Notes: generated from the letters alone by a model not told the origin. Shown: positions 34,748 to 47,994, counted from the stretch's first letter. The stretch is DNA of 64,000 nt from Siphlonurus alternatus (GCA_949825025.1 OX463778.1:27337551-27401550); one strand, 5' to 3'. Numbers and translations are program-made.

Positions 34748-37694
34748 GCTTCACGTTTGCATCGGAGGTCGACGTCTCAACAATTAAGCAGTGTTGCCAA
34801 ACCTTATCGTCGTGGTGATACAACAATAAAACACCCACACAATAACAATAGTTATAATAATAATCTGGGTAACACCTTAAGTTACAATACAAAACAAAAC
34901 TTATTTATACAAAATACATTATCATACAAATTTTATAATACTTCAATTAGATTCCAAATATCTATTATCAATATTTGAAAACATATATATAATTAATAGT
35001 TCATTTTGTTCCGAAATTGTAATTTTTAATATAATATATAAAATTTAAAATATAATAATATTAATTAAATTCAGTAAATTTGTGTAAATCTGAAAAAAAT
35101 ATGTATTTCTTCAGTATACATATGACGCATGATGGTTTCGATTTTTTTTTATAAATAATTCATGTGACTTATAGCGGTGACTTGAACTGACGAGCTGTCA
35201 CTCGAGCTACTGTTTGTCATGTCTCTGCTGTGTCCTGCATATCTTGGTGGGTCCTCGCAGTCTCCGTGGCTCAGGTGTCAAGCACGAGTGAGCATGGATT
35301 TGAGCCCCGCTGGTCAAAGGTCCATAAAAAAAAACTCTCGAGCACCGTGTGACCTGCCCTTTCTCCATTCATTTCGTGTGTTCAGGAAATTAAATTTCTG
35401 CTCGAAGATGTTGTCGTGTGACCCGCTATATGTCTCCCGTGTTATGTAGAGGCGGGCGGCTGCTCTCATTTTTTGATAGCACCAAGTTTAAAGACTCCTC
35501 TGGCCATTCAACCAAATAAACAATTTAAATAATCCACCAGTCTCATCATCAAGAATTTCAAGGAAGGATTTAAAATATTCGAATAATTATATTTTATATT
35601 TAAAATGTCATTCTGCATGTCTTACACGTTTTAGTACTAACACTATATGCTAATAAGCAAGTAACCAAGTACTTAATACGAGTCAAAACAATTTACAAAA
35701 AAAATTGACTCAATAGAAAAATATAAGAAATTATTAAATTGTTGTTTCATGCATAACGGATCACATTATAAATAAAATTGTACTTGGCCGCCGCCACCCA
35801 CATCTTATTATATCGCTATCTCTCTTATTATTTGTGTATCATATTTAATCGATACGTTGTTAAAGGCAAACACTTTGTATGCGTAAGCTGCTGCAGCGAG
35901 CATGAAGGGATAGCACGCGTTGTTTGAATGGAGGGGAGTCGACGAGCAAGTGGCTCGTTGAAAAGCCACCTGGCCAGCAGAAATAGCGTTTTGTAGCGAG
36001 CTTCGAGGCCGCTAACGCGCTCTACCGGTCGTTTAAGTAACCACATCAACAACTAGTTTCTCTTTTAGCCTCTTGTTCGGTGATTGACTCCAAATTCTTT
36101 TAACAATGAAGCCGCGTTATGTTGGTACTTCTGATGATGAGTGAGAAAAAAAATATTATATTATATTACAGTAGGTAGAAACATAAAACTAATTTGATCA
36201 TTTATACATTCCACTTAACAAACACGGAAGATAGATTAACTATTTTGATTATTTTTATTAAAGTACAATTAGATTTGATTATGATAAATTGATAATTAAG
36301 ATTATAATAAATTAATTGTTATATTTTTGAATACACATAATTATCTATTAGTGTATTAATTAAGTCTTGATTTTGATAGATACGAGATAATAATTATTTT
36401 ACATTTTACACGATCGCATAAAATTGCATTTGAGGTGAGGAATCAAAAGGTGCGATCAGTCACTGCATGTTTACCGTACAATCTGGGCTATGACTTACTA
36501 CTACGGTGTACCGATCTAGCCGGTCAAATCAAGCCCTACTTCCTACATGCGTATCGTGGATTTATATATTTATAATGAATGACACGGACCTACCGAATGG
36601 TAATTACCACCTGTTTTCATAATGCAATATTAAATATTGTGCAAAAAACACATCTCCCCACCCACGATTCAAAAGTTTCTCACGCATTTCTAATATATTA
36701 CAATTTTGTTTGCCTTTCACCACAATAAACTTGTTGAATGTACTTTAATTTAGAACAAGTTGCTGTACAAAAGTTATAGGAATTCTTATACCAGTGTTAT
36801 TATTATTTTCGCAAGTAAACGTATTTACGCTGTGTATACATATTATATACAATATTTATATATACAGTATATTAAGCGTTTTCAAACGACACACTTGGTT
36901 AATATCAGGTCGTAATAGTAATAATGCGGTCACGAGTTGACCTAATATGGATCTTATATTATTATTTTATTTTCCTTTCATTTTAAATCACGCAATGTTT
37001 TAAATAAAAAAAGTGTACGATCAAAATATCATTCATTCCACAGTATATCATAATCATATCTTATGAATATGCTGATTAATATATCGTAGTTTATTTTTAA
37101 ATATAAGTAGATTCGAGATAATTGTTTTTCAGATTTAATGTTGCGTATCAACCACCAAATTAAATAAACAAATGGCAACCTTGCTTTGTATAATGAAGTC
37201 CATTCATTGAATTCCCAGCATCTTCATCTCCTGATTTTTGAAATTTTAAGAAGTATTATTTTGACGTGACAACACTCATACTTTTCATGCCCTGCGACAT
37301 TCATGGTCACGTCCACACAAGTGCGTTATGTTTATGAGAGACAACAAGTGAACTCAGCCTTGGTACCGAGTGACATTGAAAGTTATAGGACTTATAGCCA
37401 TGATGTAGAAAAATGCTGGAGTCTCAAAAAATGGCACGTCATTTTTTACGCATGCACCACAGCTCATATTATTATAGTAAAAATGCAACTTGCATAATGC
37501 AGTGAATAAATTTAAAAAAAAATCAATCGTAAATTTTATAGATTTTTAAACATTTCCAATACAATTTTTCCATATATATTTTTTTTTTGCCGTTTTTTTT
37601 CCCCCTTACCTTCCCAAAAGCATTGGCTTTGGATCGATGTGTACAATGAGCTCTCGGGCAAGAAGAAATTTCACCGCTTGACGTGCTTTTGCAG

Positions 37695-37708
37695 GTTGCC
37701 ATAGTAAC
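37695..37708. promoter_or_regulatory. RFX-type X-box (GTTGCCATAGTAAC)
   Basis: Fits the RYYNYY-NN-RRNRAC consensus exactly and lies in a longer near-palindrome, CAGGTTGCCATAGTAACCTG (37693-37712). X-boxes are bound by RFX factors, which in animals control ciliary genes. No promoter or exon is apparent close by. Confidence 0.5.
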
Positions 37709-39087
37709 CTGATGGAATCAATGCAATGAAGTTATCTGTCAAGTATATATAGAGAACTCCTGTACCAAATGACACCTTTTATATACTTGCTTACACGTAA
37801 ATCAATTAAACGTGTTAATCAATTCTATTGAAATTGATCACTTAAAAGAACAAGAATGTTTATCTTTGTGTTTTCTTTGATCAGTTAACAAAAGGTTCTG
37901 TCTCGGAATGTTCCTATACCATATTATGGATTTTATATTGTTTAATTTAGGGACATGTTTTTATAACGTTGATAATAGATAGAAGCCCGTAACATTGAAA
38001 ATGTTTGGGATGGTCAAATAACATAATCAAATATAATCTTATAAAAAATAATACGAGTTAACATTTTCACCCCTATTTACTACATTTACCTTTTCCTTGG
38101 TCCTGCTGGTAAGTTTTATTTTTCTTTTCATTGGGTTATCAAATTAACTTAATTATTATTTTTTTTGAAATGTTATTTTTATCACTAATAATTTTTGTAA
38201 TGTGATCAAATTGAATTTATATGTAATTATTATACCACAACCGGTATATTACAATTTTATTACTACTAAATAAATGGTTATGACATCAATCTTGGTCATA
38301 CATAATGATTAAATTCCACAGCTTATATACATTTTGTAAGATTGATTAAGTGTTGTCATTTCAAGACATAATAAGCACGTTATTTATTTCAATGAACACA
38401 CACTTTATGAATGAATTCTAGCTAAGTTATTGCAGTCCAAGTGCTGCGATTTATGTGTGACGGTGACCCAGTGAGCACACAGAATGTACCCCCTGGTGCA
38501 AAAACTTATGTCAAAACAGTCCTAGCTACCAGGCTGATGCAGAGGTCTTTGTTGGTGTGGTTGTTCTATTGACGTCCACCTAGGAGGAATGAAAAATATT
38601 CGACTCTCTTTGACTAACCATTTGTCCTGCATTCAACAAGGTACAGTCCTGGACATAAATAATGGAATATCCTTTGATTTATTACACTAAGTACTTTGGG
38701 TTTGTGTATATAAATTATTTTTGTTTTTGAAATATTACAGTTTAGCGCCTGTAAAGTATGCAAATTATATAGAGCTACTTAACACTTGTACTCAACAAGT
38801 TGCATAGTGTAAAATTATTGCAGGCGTTATCTGAATCTGAAACTATCGTGTCTTTATAAAGTATTTATTTTTTAACTTTAGTGTAAATCTATTTAACGAT
38901 TAATCAAGAAATCTGTGATAAGAGCAATTCACTATCGATGTGTGGCATTATTTATGATCATCAAAATTTTTTTCATATTTTTAGGAAGCTTTTAACAAAA
39001 TGCAGCAGAAGACACGTTCGATGTAGGTTGTACCTGGCCTGGCAGCATTGTTAGAAACCCGAGCGATTGTTATATTTGCCCTTGCAG

Positions 39088-39289
39088 AGTGCAACAATGA
39101 CCACCTTGATCCAAGCATGGAGAGGGGACGGTCCCCTGAAGAATTCCTCTGCAAATCTGCAAAGCTAAGAAATCACTCGGCATCAGTAGTTCTTGGACAT
39201 TGGCTTGTGAAACATCATGCTTTGTGTATAGAGGAAAAGTTCACTGCAGTTAAATGGCAGACTATCAGCGCATGCTTCTGCAAAATCTT
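39088..39289 (+). CDS. Candidate internal coding exon, unknown protein
   Basis: A 202-base block bounded by a good acceptor (TATTTGCCCTTGCAG) and a strong donor (CTT|GTAAGTTT). It is open in one frame throughout: two leading bases, 66 codons, two trailing bases. The peptide reads ECNNDHLDPSMERGRSPEEF and later HWLVKHHALCIEEKFTAVKW, a balanced composition unlike neighbouring chance ORFs. No domain is recognised and no partner exon is visible. It could instead be an exon of a long non-coding RNA. Confidence 0.35.
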
Positions 39290-39722
39290 GTAAGTTTATC
39301 GAGTTTTTTTTAGACTATGTCTGATGTAGTTTTGTATTATTTTTATGTTAAAGTCAAGTGGTAAAGTAAATAGGCCATCGATCGTCTTCAACAACTTTAT
39401 AAATTCACCAGACGGTATATACTTGGCTTCTCCTTGTTCAGATACTCTAACTGGCATCTTATGACGTAATCACTGTCGATTGATCGCTTGACTATCGCAT
39501 TACCTGCTGACGATACACCATTCTTTTAACTTTTCGTGTCATGTTGATAATTATATAACGTAAACTTAAAACTTACATATAATATTGTGCCTTTTGAATA
39601 AGTTATAATTTTTCTACTGCTTTGTAGGAAAAGAACTGCATATATAATATGCATGCAATAATTTATGACTGCAGTGCTGCAACGAGGTTTATTGTGCAGA
39701 CTCGCCTTGACAGGTAGCTTGC

Positions 39723-39732
39723 GTGACGTCAC
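39723..39732. promoter_or_regulatory. Full CRE palindrome GTGACGTCAC
   Basis: Preceded by CTTGC and followed by ACCAACACG, in a short GC-richer interval between AT-rich flanks. Confidence 0.55.
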
Positions 39733-40634
39733 ACCAACACGTTCAATACTCGTATATATAACGTTTGTGCATTTGTTTTCAACTTATGTCAGTGATAAAT
39801 TTAAGCTCTATTATAATATAATAATGCACTTGCACTTTGATTAAAATCAAAATACGATTTTTTTTTATCAGCAAGTTGAAAAAAAACAACAACTGGTGGT
39901 GTTTGGTATCTATAGAAGTGACAAGAATATAAAGATCATGTGCACACGCAATTTCTTTATTATAAGTCTACATGTAACCAAAATTAGTCGTGAAATAAAG
40001 CAAGTAAGCTAATCTTAAAAAAAGTCATTTTGGAATCAATGAACTTTTGCTGTTCATAACTCCATTTTATTACACTCCTCCATGCAGTGTGACATAATTG
40101 AGATACTCCAAAAAACTGATTATACTTTAACAAAGGACGAGACTGCCTAAATTCATGTTATTTATCCGCACAGTGATTTTTCATATATACGCTTGACGTT
40201 ACTGCAGCAATATAAATATTATTTCTTTTCTTTCTTAAAACATATTTCTAGCCACGACGACGTGCTCTTTCGAACAAAAAAGAGAAATCTACTAGAACTT
40301 TTATATTAAAGTATAACAAAGGATGGAGAATTTTGATAAAATCTATATACACCGTCAGATGGAATGGACTTTTTTTTTCTCTCTTTTTGGTTATACAATG
40401 TGTTATGTGCTTTCTGACATGAATGCGTTTCAAACTCATATACGACATTGTTATTTCCATAAGCTCAAGTAGTAAATAGAGCATCATATAAAAAGCATGC
40501 AGTGTTATTTTTTGCGTCCGTCCTAAGGAGTTGGCATGCGGAGATGATGGCCGTGAATGGACGACCTGATAGCTGGCTGCTGCAAGGACGATAATAAGAT
40601 TGTAGAGCTACATTTCAATGAACACGACGCTTCT

Positions 40635-40643
40635 ACCGGAAGT
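40635..40643 (+). promoter_or_regulatory. ETS-family binding site (ACCGGAAGT)
   Basis: A perfect high-affinity ETS word in a GC-rich patch (40510-40740). ORFs on both strands cover the patch, but neither has splice support. Confidence 0.45.
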
Positions 40644-43240
40644 AGCCATCTCAAGTGCATTGTGGTCTCGAAAATTAATAAAAAATATATCTTATTTTTT
40701 CCATACACAGCACATGTACAATATCACTATTGGCGGCCATTGCTCATTTTTCGGTTATAAATCTATTTTATATACAAGTTAAAATAATTAAAAATAAATT
40801 TACTATTAACCCGATCAAGTATAATATATTACAGTTTTCGAGTTATTAATATTTTAGTGTGAAAAAGTAGCTGATTTGAGACTAATATAGTTGCCTCATT
40901 CCCTATAATAAAAACTATTTTTCCATTCTAAATTATGCTATATATGTATCTAAAAAGCTATAAGTTTGCTTTCCTCCAAAAATTAACGGTTAGGTGAAGT
41001 TACACGGTTTTTCGATGTAGATGGGAACAATTTACCATCTGTTGAAAATGGTGTTAAAATTTCGTTGAGATGTGGTAGTATTGTTACGACGACTGTATTT
41101 ATTGCATGGCGTTTGCATCAGCCATGACCAGAGCTCTGAACAGCACGTCGTATACTTGAGAGGTAGTCAATTATAGCCATAAATATAGTCTAGTATATAA
41201 ATTGTTATTTTAGTATAAATCTCTTATAAGAATCACTCACTGGCAGTAATTAAAATTAATATCCTACATATAATACCATTGATAATAATAAAAAAAAAGG
41301 GTACGTGTAGTAGTAATTATTATTACATGAACTTTCAAGCATTCTAAATACTTAAATAATAATTTCAGATTATTCTTAAAGATAAAGAAAAGTCTATTGT
41401 TTTCAACCACACACTGTACATACAAAAAATTATTCTTAATGATATTTATACAAAATTGTAGTACATTAAATGTATGTTATAGTTACAATGAGTTTTTAAC
41501 TAATGATGACTCGTTTTTAATTTTAATTAACTTCAATGTTTGTATATACCACATGCAGTGCTGGGTACACATTATGAATATGTTTTCTCGGAGGTTTTTG
41601 ATGGGGAAGTTTATATTGTTCTTTATCATGCAGCATATTAGTAATCTGATATCGCAACAATTATTTAAATCGTTCTTATTACAATACGCTAATTGCTATT
41701 TATCAAATTTTATTAATATACGTGACTTTTCAACTTCACTTCTCGTTCTTTGACAGACCATATATGTATATAAGAAATAAAATTTAACTGTGCATTGCAG
41801 CAATATATATATATAAAAAAAAAAAAGTCTTCTTTTGTTGGTAAATCGACTAAATTTCCCCTAATTTTTGCTATTCTCCGTTTATTAATTGCCATATAAT
41901 TATACGGTTGATCGGTTATTCAAATAACAGCTCGGTTTCGGGCGACAGTAGGTCCGCCATGCACCTGCCACCGTGTTTCTATATACGCGAGCTCGCGGCA
42001 TACAGCAGCAGCAGCAGTCAGATGTACGCAAACTATAACCGCGTTTAATGTGTAATAATGATAATAGCACCTGCGCCCCCACACCTGCGAACTACAGAGC
42101 GCATGCGCTCACCATTCACCCTTTGCTTACCTGGCAGTATTTATGTGACAAAATACTTTCTACAGACACCTCAAAATCATCATCTCCCTTTCGACAATAT
42201 AAAGAAACACGTGAGAAAAATAAAAGTAGCCTTTATGAATTTGCATGATATTGCTTAAAAGGTTTTGAAAATACATTTTTACAGCTAGCTCTCATTGATG
42301 GGTTTTTGTTATTTTCAACGTTTGACGCTATTGTGTTCATAAGCAAGGGGGACTGAAAATCAACCCCTGCAGTACCTTTTTTTTTATAATAACGGTAACG
42401 GCAGTGTCAAAACCGTAGCAATGCTACAGGTAAAATATCTCAAGTCTTGTTCGTACTAAACTAGTATGAAAATATTAACCATGATCATGCACTCAAGAAT
42501 AAAAACACTAACATATTAACACATTCCATTTTTTACACCATGCTTCACTCTCCAACCTTAAAAAAAATTGTCTCACTGCCTCGTTATTTCACGAAAGGTC
42601 GTGTTTATTGGATGATCAATGTTGACGCTGCTCCTCCGCATGACAACCTCAGGGAGGAGAAGGAGGGGGGGGGGGGCTCAGGGAACGTGGGGGAGCGTGG
42701 GTTCCCAGGCCGGAGGTGTTCTGCCGCGCTTTGTATAGACTGAGGCTTCCAGGGGAATTCACCCTGATGGCAAGCGCGCGTCGTGGAATTTTTAAGACGC
42801 TTTTGAGTTAATTGTTTATACTGTTTGCAGAGCGAAAAGTTGTATTTGATATTCTGTATTTTTAGCAATGTAATAATTCTCCAGTTTGTTAATTTTAATG
42901 CTTTTAATTAAGTTAAAATCAACACTTGTCAAATTTAATATTCTATGACAAAGATTATAAAACTCACTGTATAAGACACCAAAACTCTGAAAGGCTTTGA
43001 TCAATCAATAATATAATATAAAATCCCAATTACCCTCGTAATAAAAGTTGACAGCGCCCTACATTGTGGTGGCAATGCTGCGATCTGTGAGAAACTCGAT
43101 ATACGAGGGTAGTCGGCTGCCAGGGTGCTACAGGAATGTCGGGTCTATCGGCCAGGTGCGGCGCAGGCTCGGAGGAGGTTTTTGTGCTCGTCGGCTCGAG
43201 CCAAGACGGTGAAGGCGGCAGCTGAGGAGGGCCGCCTTAC

Positions 43241-43288
43241 CTGCCGGCAGGTGGGGGTCGAGGAGCGTCTTGTCCCCAACTGAGAAAA
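43241..43288 (-). CDS. Weak candidate 48-base exon on the minus strand
   Basis: On the minus strand GTAATTGCAG precedes and GTAAGG follows a 48-base block that ends GCCGGCAG, a consensus donor context. The block is open (FSVGDKTLLDPHLPA) and lies in the GC-rich patch at 43060-43320. An in-frame stop lies just upstream of the acceptor, so it could only be an internal exon. The acceptor has little pyrimidine tract, so this is weak. Confidence 0.18.
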
Positions 43289-44928
43289 CTGCAATTACGT
43301 CGTCATACACGTGGTGCTGTTAACACGAATGCAGGATGGCGTCTAAACTGCATGCTGACTATCATTTTTAATTTTTTTTTTTACAAAAAGCAGCCTTACG
43401 AGATGCATGACATGTCACGAGGAAGGTGTTACTCTAGCAGTGGCACACCTTCAGACGGGAATCCTATATTATCTGTGTAAGTAATAAAGAAATGCACCGT
43501 CGTCTACCAAGGCAGCTCGTTTCCTCAGTCTCGTAATACAATTAATCATATTATATACACACCAATATTCCATGACAACATATTTACGATATTAATAGAG
43601 AGAGCTAGGTCTTAGGTCATGCCATTTTATAAACCTTTTAATGGGGTTCAGATTGTGATTGTTTAAAAGTCTCTAACCCAAAATTTGATACGTCATCTTG
43701 CAAGTATAATAATTTTCTACATCAAACATTGAAATTACGTAATTTCCGCGAGTTTCGTGCTAAATTCTAGGAGAAGGAAGTGTAGAGAGGTCAACAGTAA
43801 CGCCGGCACCTTCTTGATGGAGGCAACAAACGCAGTCAGTTGGTGCTCATCGTGACAGCAACAGTCGGTGAAAGCGGAGCACCATCAGCTTTCCACTGCT
43901 AACTCACAATGCTGCTCAAAAATCACGGCTCTGTATTTTAATAACCGAGCACAAGATTTGTCAATGCCTTGTAATTTCATATATTATACTTCCTTACGTA
44001 TTATATTATACACTCAGAGAGAATTCATTATATAGAAAACAATATAGCTGCGTCCCACTATTATATTATTATGGTTTTATATATGGCATAAGTCATATAC
44101 AAAAACTAATATAGTCACTTGTTTGTGTTTTAGCCGATAGCAAAGACATTCATGACCATTTTAAGATCTGACTTAATTAACACGGCATGGCTTAATTTAA
44201 TTGTAGTTTGACTTGTTTGATGACTCATTTAAAGTGTTGTAATTTCTCACCGCCATGTACGGACAAATTGAATTTAATAAAGAGCTCAAGTAAATGAAAC
44301 TATTAAAGATATATTTTGTGTTATTAAAGGAACACTAAGTTTAATTGTAATATGTTTTGGGAAAAGACTCAAAACATTAACTGCATGCACATAATTATTA
44401 TAATTTATTATAATTATCTCTAATGACTGTGTTGGGGACGACGATTGACTTACAAGTGCTTCTTTTCTCTATAATATATATAATATCGTTTTTGTATTGT
44501 TTTTTTATTGTGTTTCTCTCTCTGTTGATGAAGATACTTTTTGTATTGTTTAATATTTTGAAAGGGTTAACAACAATAAAAAACACTAGAAATAACGTTT
44601 TATCTTCCAATGCATCGCAAAAAACGAAAAAATTCATTAAATTTGAACAAATTTAAACATGATTTTTCTTTGAACAGATAAAAATCTTAATTATATAATT
44701 ATAACATATTTTCTAATTCCCGTGACATTTTGAATTATATATAATATAATTGATCACGTGATCATTTATAATCCAATTAAAAACTAACAACCCACTTTAT
44801 TTAAAAAGGTGTTAAAACAAACATTTTTTATTTAATCGTGTTACAAAAGCTATTAGAAGAATGCGAGTCGACCAATTAGGAATGGAGAGATCTTGGTCGC
44901 GTTTTAGAGCAGACTTCATTAGTTGGCC

Positions 44929-44956
44929 ATTGTGCTGTTGTAATAGCACAATGTTA
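44929..44956. repeat. Small hairpin CATTGTGCT/AGCACAATG
   Basis: Nine-to-ten-base perfect stem with an eight-base loop in AT-rich DNA. No function can be inferred. Confidence 0.6.
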
Positions 44957-45960
44957 GGGTTTTATCGTTGGGGTAGGTCACGTTAAAACGAAACACTATT
45001 TACTATATAATATGGACTGACTCATTCCCTCGTATATACTTGGAGGTGCATACAGTAATAGCAGCATGACATGCATTTACGCTACTATGCAACTTGCGTG
45101 GGTGTACGTACAGGGAGACTATATTTTATTTATAAACGTACTTATGTACTCGACAGTTAAGAACTTCGTAATACTAACTCAAATTTAACTCTGAATTTAA
45201 AAAAAAGAGTAAATTTCAGAGCTGCGTGCATGGGGAAATTATAATATATAATAGATGCTGTCTCTCCTCAATGAATTGTATCAAACTTGCATTTACTTTA
45301 GATGTGATGCCAACCATAAATATACCGTACACGTGACCGAAATGTCATAAGTCACGAACTCGCTGCAGACTGTTTATGCACGAGCGTTGACGTTTCTATT
45401 CTCTATTGATGGCATGGTAGGAATTCAAGGAGAAGAATTTAATGGAATGATTGATTGAATTCTTTATAAGAATGCTCATTTATTTACAGCTTTATTATTA
45501 TAATGATTTTGATTGATTTATCTTTGATCAGTATTTATGGAGCTATTTATATTACTTATCTATATACAATAAAATATGTAATTTAATTATGCATTTACTG
45601 TGTGCAGTTGATTATATAAAGAACTGATAGCAACTGATACAGTTTTTCTTGACGAGTATAATTATATAAAACGCAAAAAGTATATTTATTGACACGCTTT
45701 CTGTAGAAACGTTTTCCATAAAATTCTTTGCAAATCTTATGTTCTATATATTTCTATACCTTATCATGAGTTTATAAAATAGTTCATGGATACAAATAAT
45801 TAATATAAAATCATCAATAAATTCGAACTAGTGGTTCATTCTATATAATCGCTTTCTGAATGCCCGCTAATAAATTATTACAATAGACAATATTATTATG
45901 TTACTTTTAAAGCACATTTTGGGAATATAACTGAAAGAGGAAGCCAGGCGTAGCCAGGAA

Positions 45961-46010
45961 AATAATTGAGGGGGGAGGGGTGAACCCATTTATAATTTAC
46001 CTCAATTCTA
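45961..46010. mobile_element. Possible solo hAT end
   Basis: AGCCAGGCGTAGCCAGGAAAA followed by a G-rich run, beginning a few bases earlier at about 45951, resembles the CAGGCGTAGCCAGG-type termini of some arthropod hAT families. No matching opposite end or target duplication is found, so this is at best a truncated remnant. Confidence 0.3.
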
Positions 46011-47785
46011 GTGTATAGTTTTAAACCTCAACAACCCCGCCCATTTGGATTAAACTGACGAAAATCAATTCTTTTTATTCCACGATGTTATCTAAAGTTT
46101 AAAGCTACAAAACAAGTTTATCTTTCTAAACGATATAATGCAATGACATAAGAGGTTGTTGTAGCTGCGCAGTGCATGCTGCGAGTGTGATCGACCTCTG
46201 GACAAAGGCATCAGGAAGAGAAGGTGCGAGCGCGGTGAAAGGGAGGGACCCGCTCAATTTCTCCGGGCTACACTGACTGTTGCAGCTAATAGATACGTCA
46301 CGAGCGTGCAGCTCTCTCGATACAGTTCGATCAACCTGAAGATTCCTCTCAGTCCTGCACAAATAGTCATTACCCGGGAAACTTTCTTTGTCGCTCAACT
46401 GGGAAAGTTTTGTTCTCCATCAGACTATTAAATAAGTATCCGGTGTTCATTTCCGGGTGTACTGTCGGACTGTAGCGTCTTTGGACTCTGAGAGGAGCGT
46501 GAACTTTCTTCCAGGTCGCCGCGTGTAGTGGGAGGACAACATTCAGTTCAAACTCATTTTCATGCTCTACTGTAGCTGTAATTTATGTGCGAATTTTCTA
46601 TAAAAAAAATTATATAAAAGTTTTTGATTGACAAGTAAACTAAATTACATCCATTCCAATTACATTTTTTATTATAAAATCTTACATTGTATGTAATATA
46701 TATACAGTTAATAAACGGAATTTTCTAAAAGAGCTTTCAAATATTAAATTTTATTGAGAAATCTTGTCTGTTGTAATATAATACTAAATTGTACATTTAT
46801 TGAACTGATTTCTTCTATTTGTGTTACAAAACAGTTTAACCCTCAACATATTTCTTGATATAACTGGGTTCTTAAAAACATTTTTCTTTTATTACGGCCC
46901 CGATTAAATTACATTGATTTTGATGAGTGGCTCACGAATGATATATGATAAGGTCAAACACCTGATTGCGAGCTACTGGCTTATGACCGCAGCATGGCAC
47001 CGAGGAAGCAAATTATTAAAATACTATAAGGCTTCGTTCTGCTCTCTTGGCTCGCTCGCGGCCGTGATTCGTGCATCAGTGATGCGTCCGTGAGCTAAAA
47101 ATCTCTCCTCGACGCCATTATTTCCCCTGTCGGTGGGCATAGAAAAGAATGTTGTTATGTTCTGCTGGAGCTGACGATGGCTCGTCACGCTGTTGGAAAT
47201 TAGACCCTCTTCTTTTTTTTTTTATACAGAAAGAGTTCGCTTGGCGGTCGTATCTACCATACTGTCCACATAACGAACGGCGAGGAGAACGATCTACCTG
47301 TTTGAGGATATGCAGTGTGTGTTAATTTTGTGGACTGATTATTGTAAGAAAAGCAATAAGTCGTTGTTGATATTAATTTGATATTGGTAATTTAACATGG
47401 ACAGATGATACAAAAAGCTATCGGGAACATAAAAACTGGTTCAAAATAAATTCCAAATTTTGTATTTTTTTTTAAGGGTGGAAAGTTGTACGAACAAATT
47501 GCTCAAAATACTGGGAACTGCAGTTTTGGAGAACACTACTGACTTTCATATTCTATGTAGTTAAATTACATGTATTGTATTATAAGGGAGAAGAAATTAT
47601 TATTATTTTTTAATTTCAACCTTCGAGATTAGAGATTGATGTGTTCCTGCAGACCCATCTCGATTTCTATTGTTTCATGCCTCTGTTGAAGTTTGGCATT
47701 TGTCCGGACATTGTCACACTCTCCTCCCATGCCCTTCTGCTGCATTTGCTGTTTTGCTGACCACTTGGTTGTGTTGTTGTTGCAG

Positions 47786-47958
47786 GACGTGCCGCTGCGA
47801 GCTGGCGGACGCGCAGTGGAGCTCGTGAGGCCGGCGGCGCGGCGCAGACGTCGTGGCGTGCCCACAACCCCCGCGAGAGCGGCGGCCTCTGGGCGGCGGG
47901 CCAACATGCATCAGCAAATGTCGGCTATGAATAACATCAACAAGATGGGACCGCAAGG
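47786..47958 (+). CDS. 5' exon with start codon of an unidentified gene
   Basis: The best exon in the window. A T/G-rich tract ending GTTGTTGTTGCAG gives the acceptor, and CAAGG|GTGAGT is a consensus donor. ATG at 47906 has the insect-like context CCAACATG and opens MHQQMSAMNNINKMGPQ plus two bases of a Gly codon. The Met/Asn/Gln-rich start resembles those of nuclear regulators, but I cannot name it. The 120 bases before the ATG are open in the same frame and encode an Arg/Ala-rich stretch (PAARRRRRGVPTTPARAAAS), so they are either GC-rich 5' UTR or coding sequence continuing from an upstream exon. The next exon must begin in phase 2; the ORF after the acceptor at 50289 does not fit, since it would give an immediate stop. 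Confidence 0.6.
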
Positions 47959-47984
47959 GTGAGTGACCTTTCTCAATGTACCCC

Positions 47985-47994
47985 GTGACGTCAC
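47985..47994. promoter_or_regulatory. Full CRE palindrome GTGACGTCAC, 27 bp inside the intron
   Basis: Lies just after the donor of the 47786-47958 exon and before a TGATCA word. Its position near a 5' exon fits a promoter-proximal CREB/ATF site. Confidence 0.55.

Larger units (their letters stand above)
33362..39087. other. Non-coding stretch with GC patches, a long CT microsatellite and an X-box
   Basis: No supported gene up to the candidate exon at 39088. GC patches lie at about 33420-33620, 34040-34240 (TCACGTGTA), 34500-34655 (CRE), 35170-35470, 35860-36030 and 38440-38580. A possible one-sided Tc1-like end lies at 38644. ORFs over the CT repeat are simple-sequence artefacts. Much of 36100-37200 is very AT-rich with nothing recognisable. 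Confidence 0.5.
39290..47785. other. Long non-coding stretch with GC-rich patches
   Basis: No supported gene. Contents: CRE (39723-39732); ETS site in a GC patch (40510-40740); CAG run and GC patch (41930-42110); G-run (42664-42675) in a patch at 42600-42790; strongly GC-rich patch (43060-43320); patch with CAACAG words (43800-43910); hAT-like end (45961); patches at 46170-46540 and 47040-47290 just upstream of the exon at 47786. The 118-codon ORF at 41397-41753 is AT-rich and hydrophobic, probably chance. The segments 43950-46100 and 46560-46900 are AT-rich and otherwise featureless. Confidence 0.5.

Noticed and set aside
34588..34892. ORFs over the CT microsatellite on both strands
   Set aside because: Leu/Ser and Glu/Arg runs are the direct translation of the simple repeat.
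35267..35306. tRNA-like A box (TGGCTCAGGTG) and B box (GGATTTGAGCC)
   Set aside because: The boxes are only 29 bases apart, shorter than in a tRNA, the B box is degenerate, and there is no SINE body or poly-A tail.
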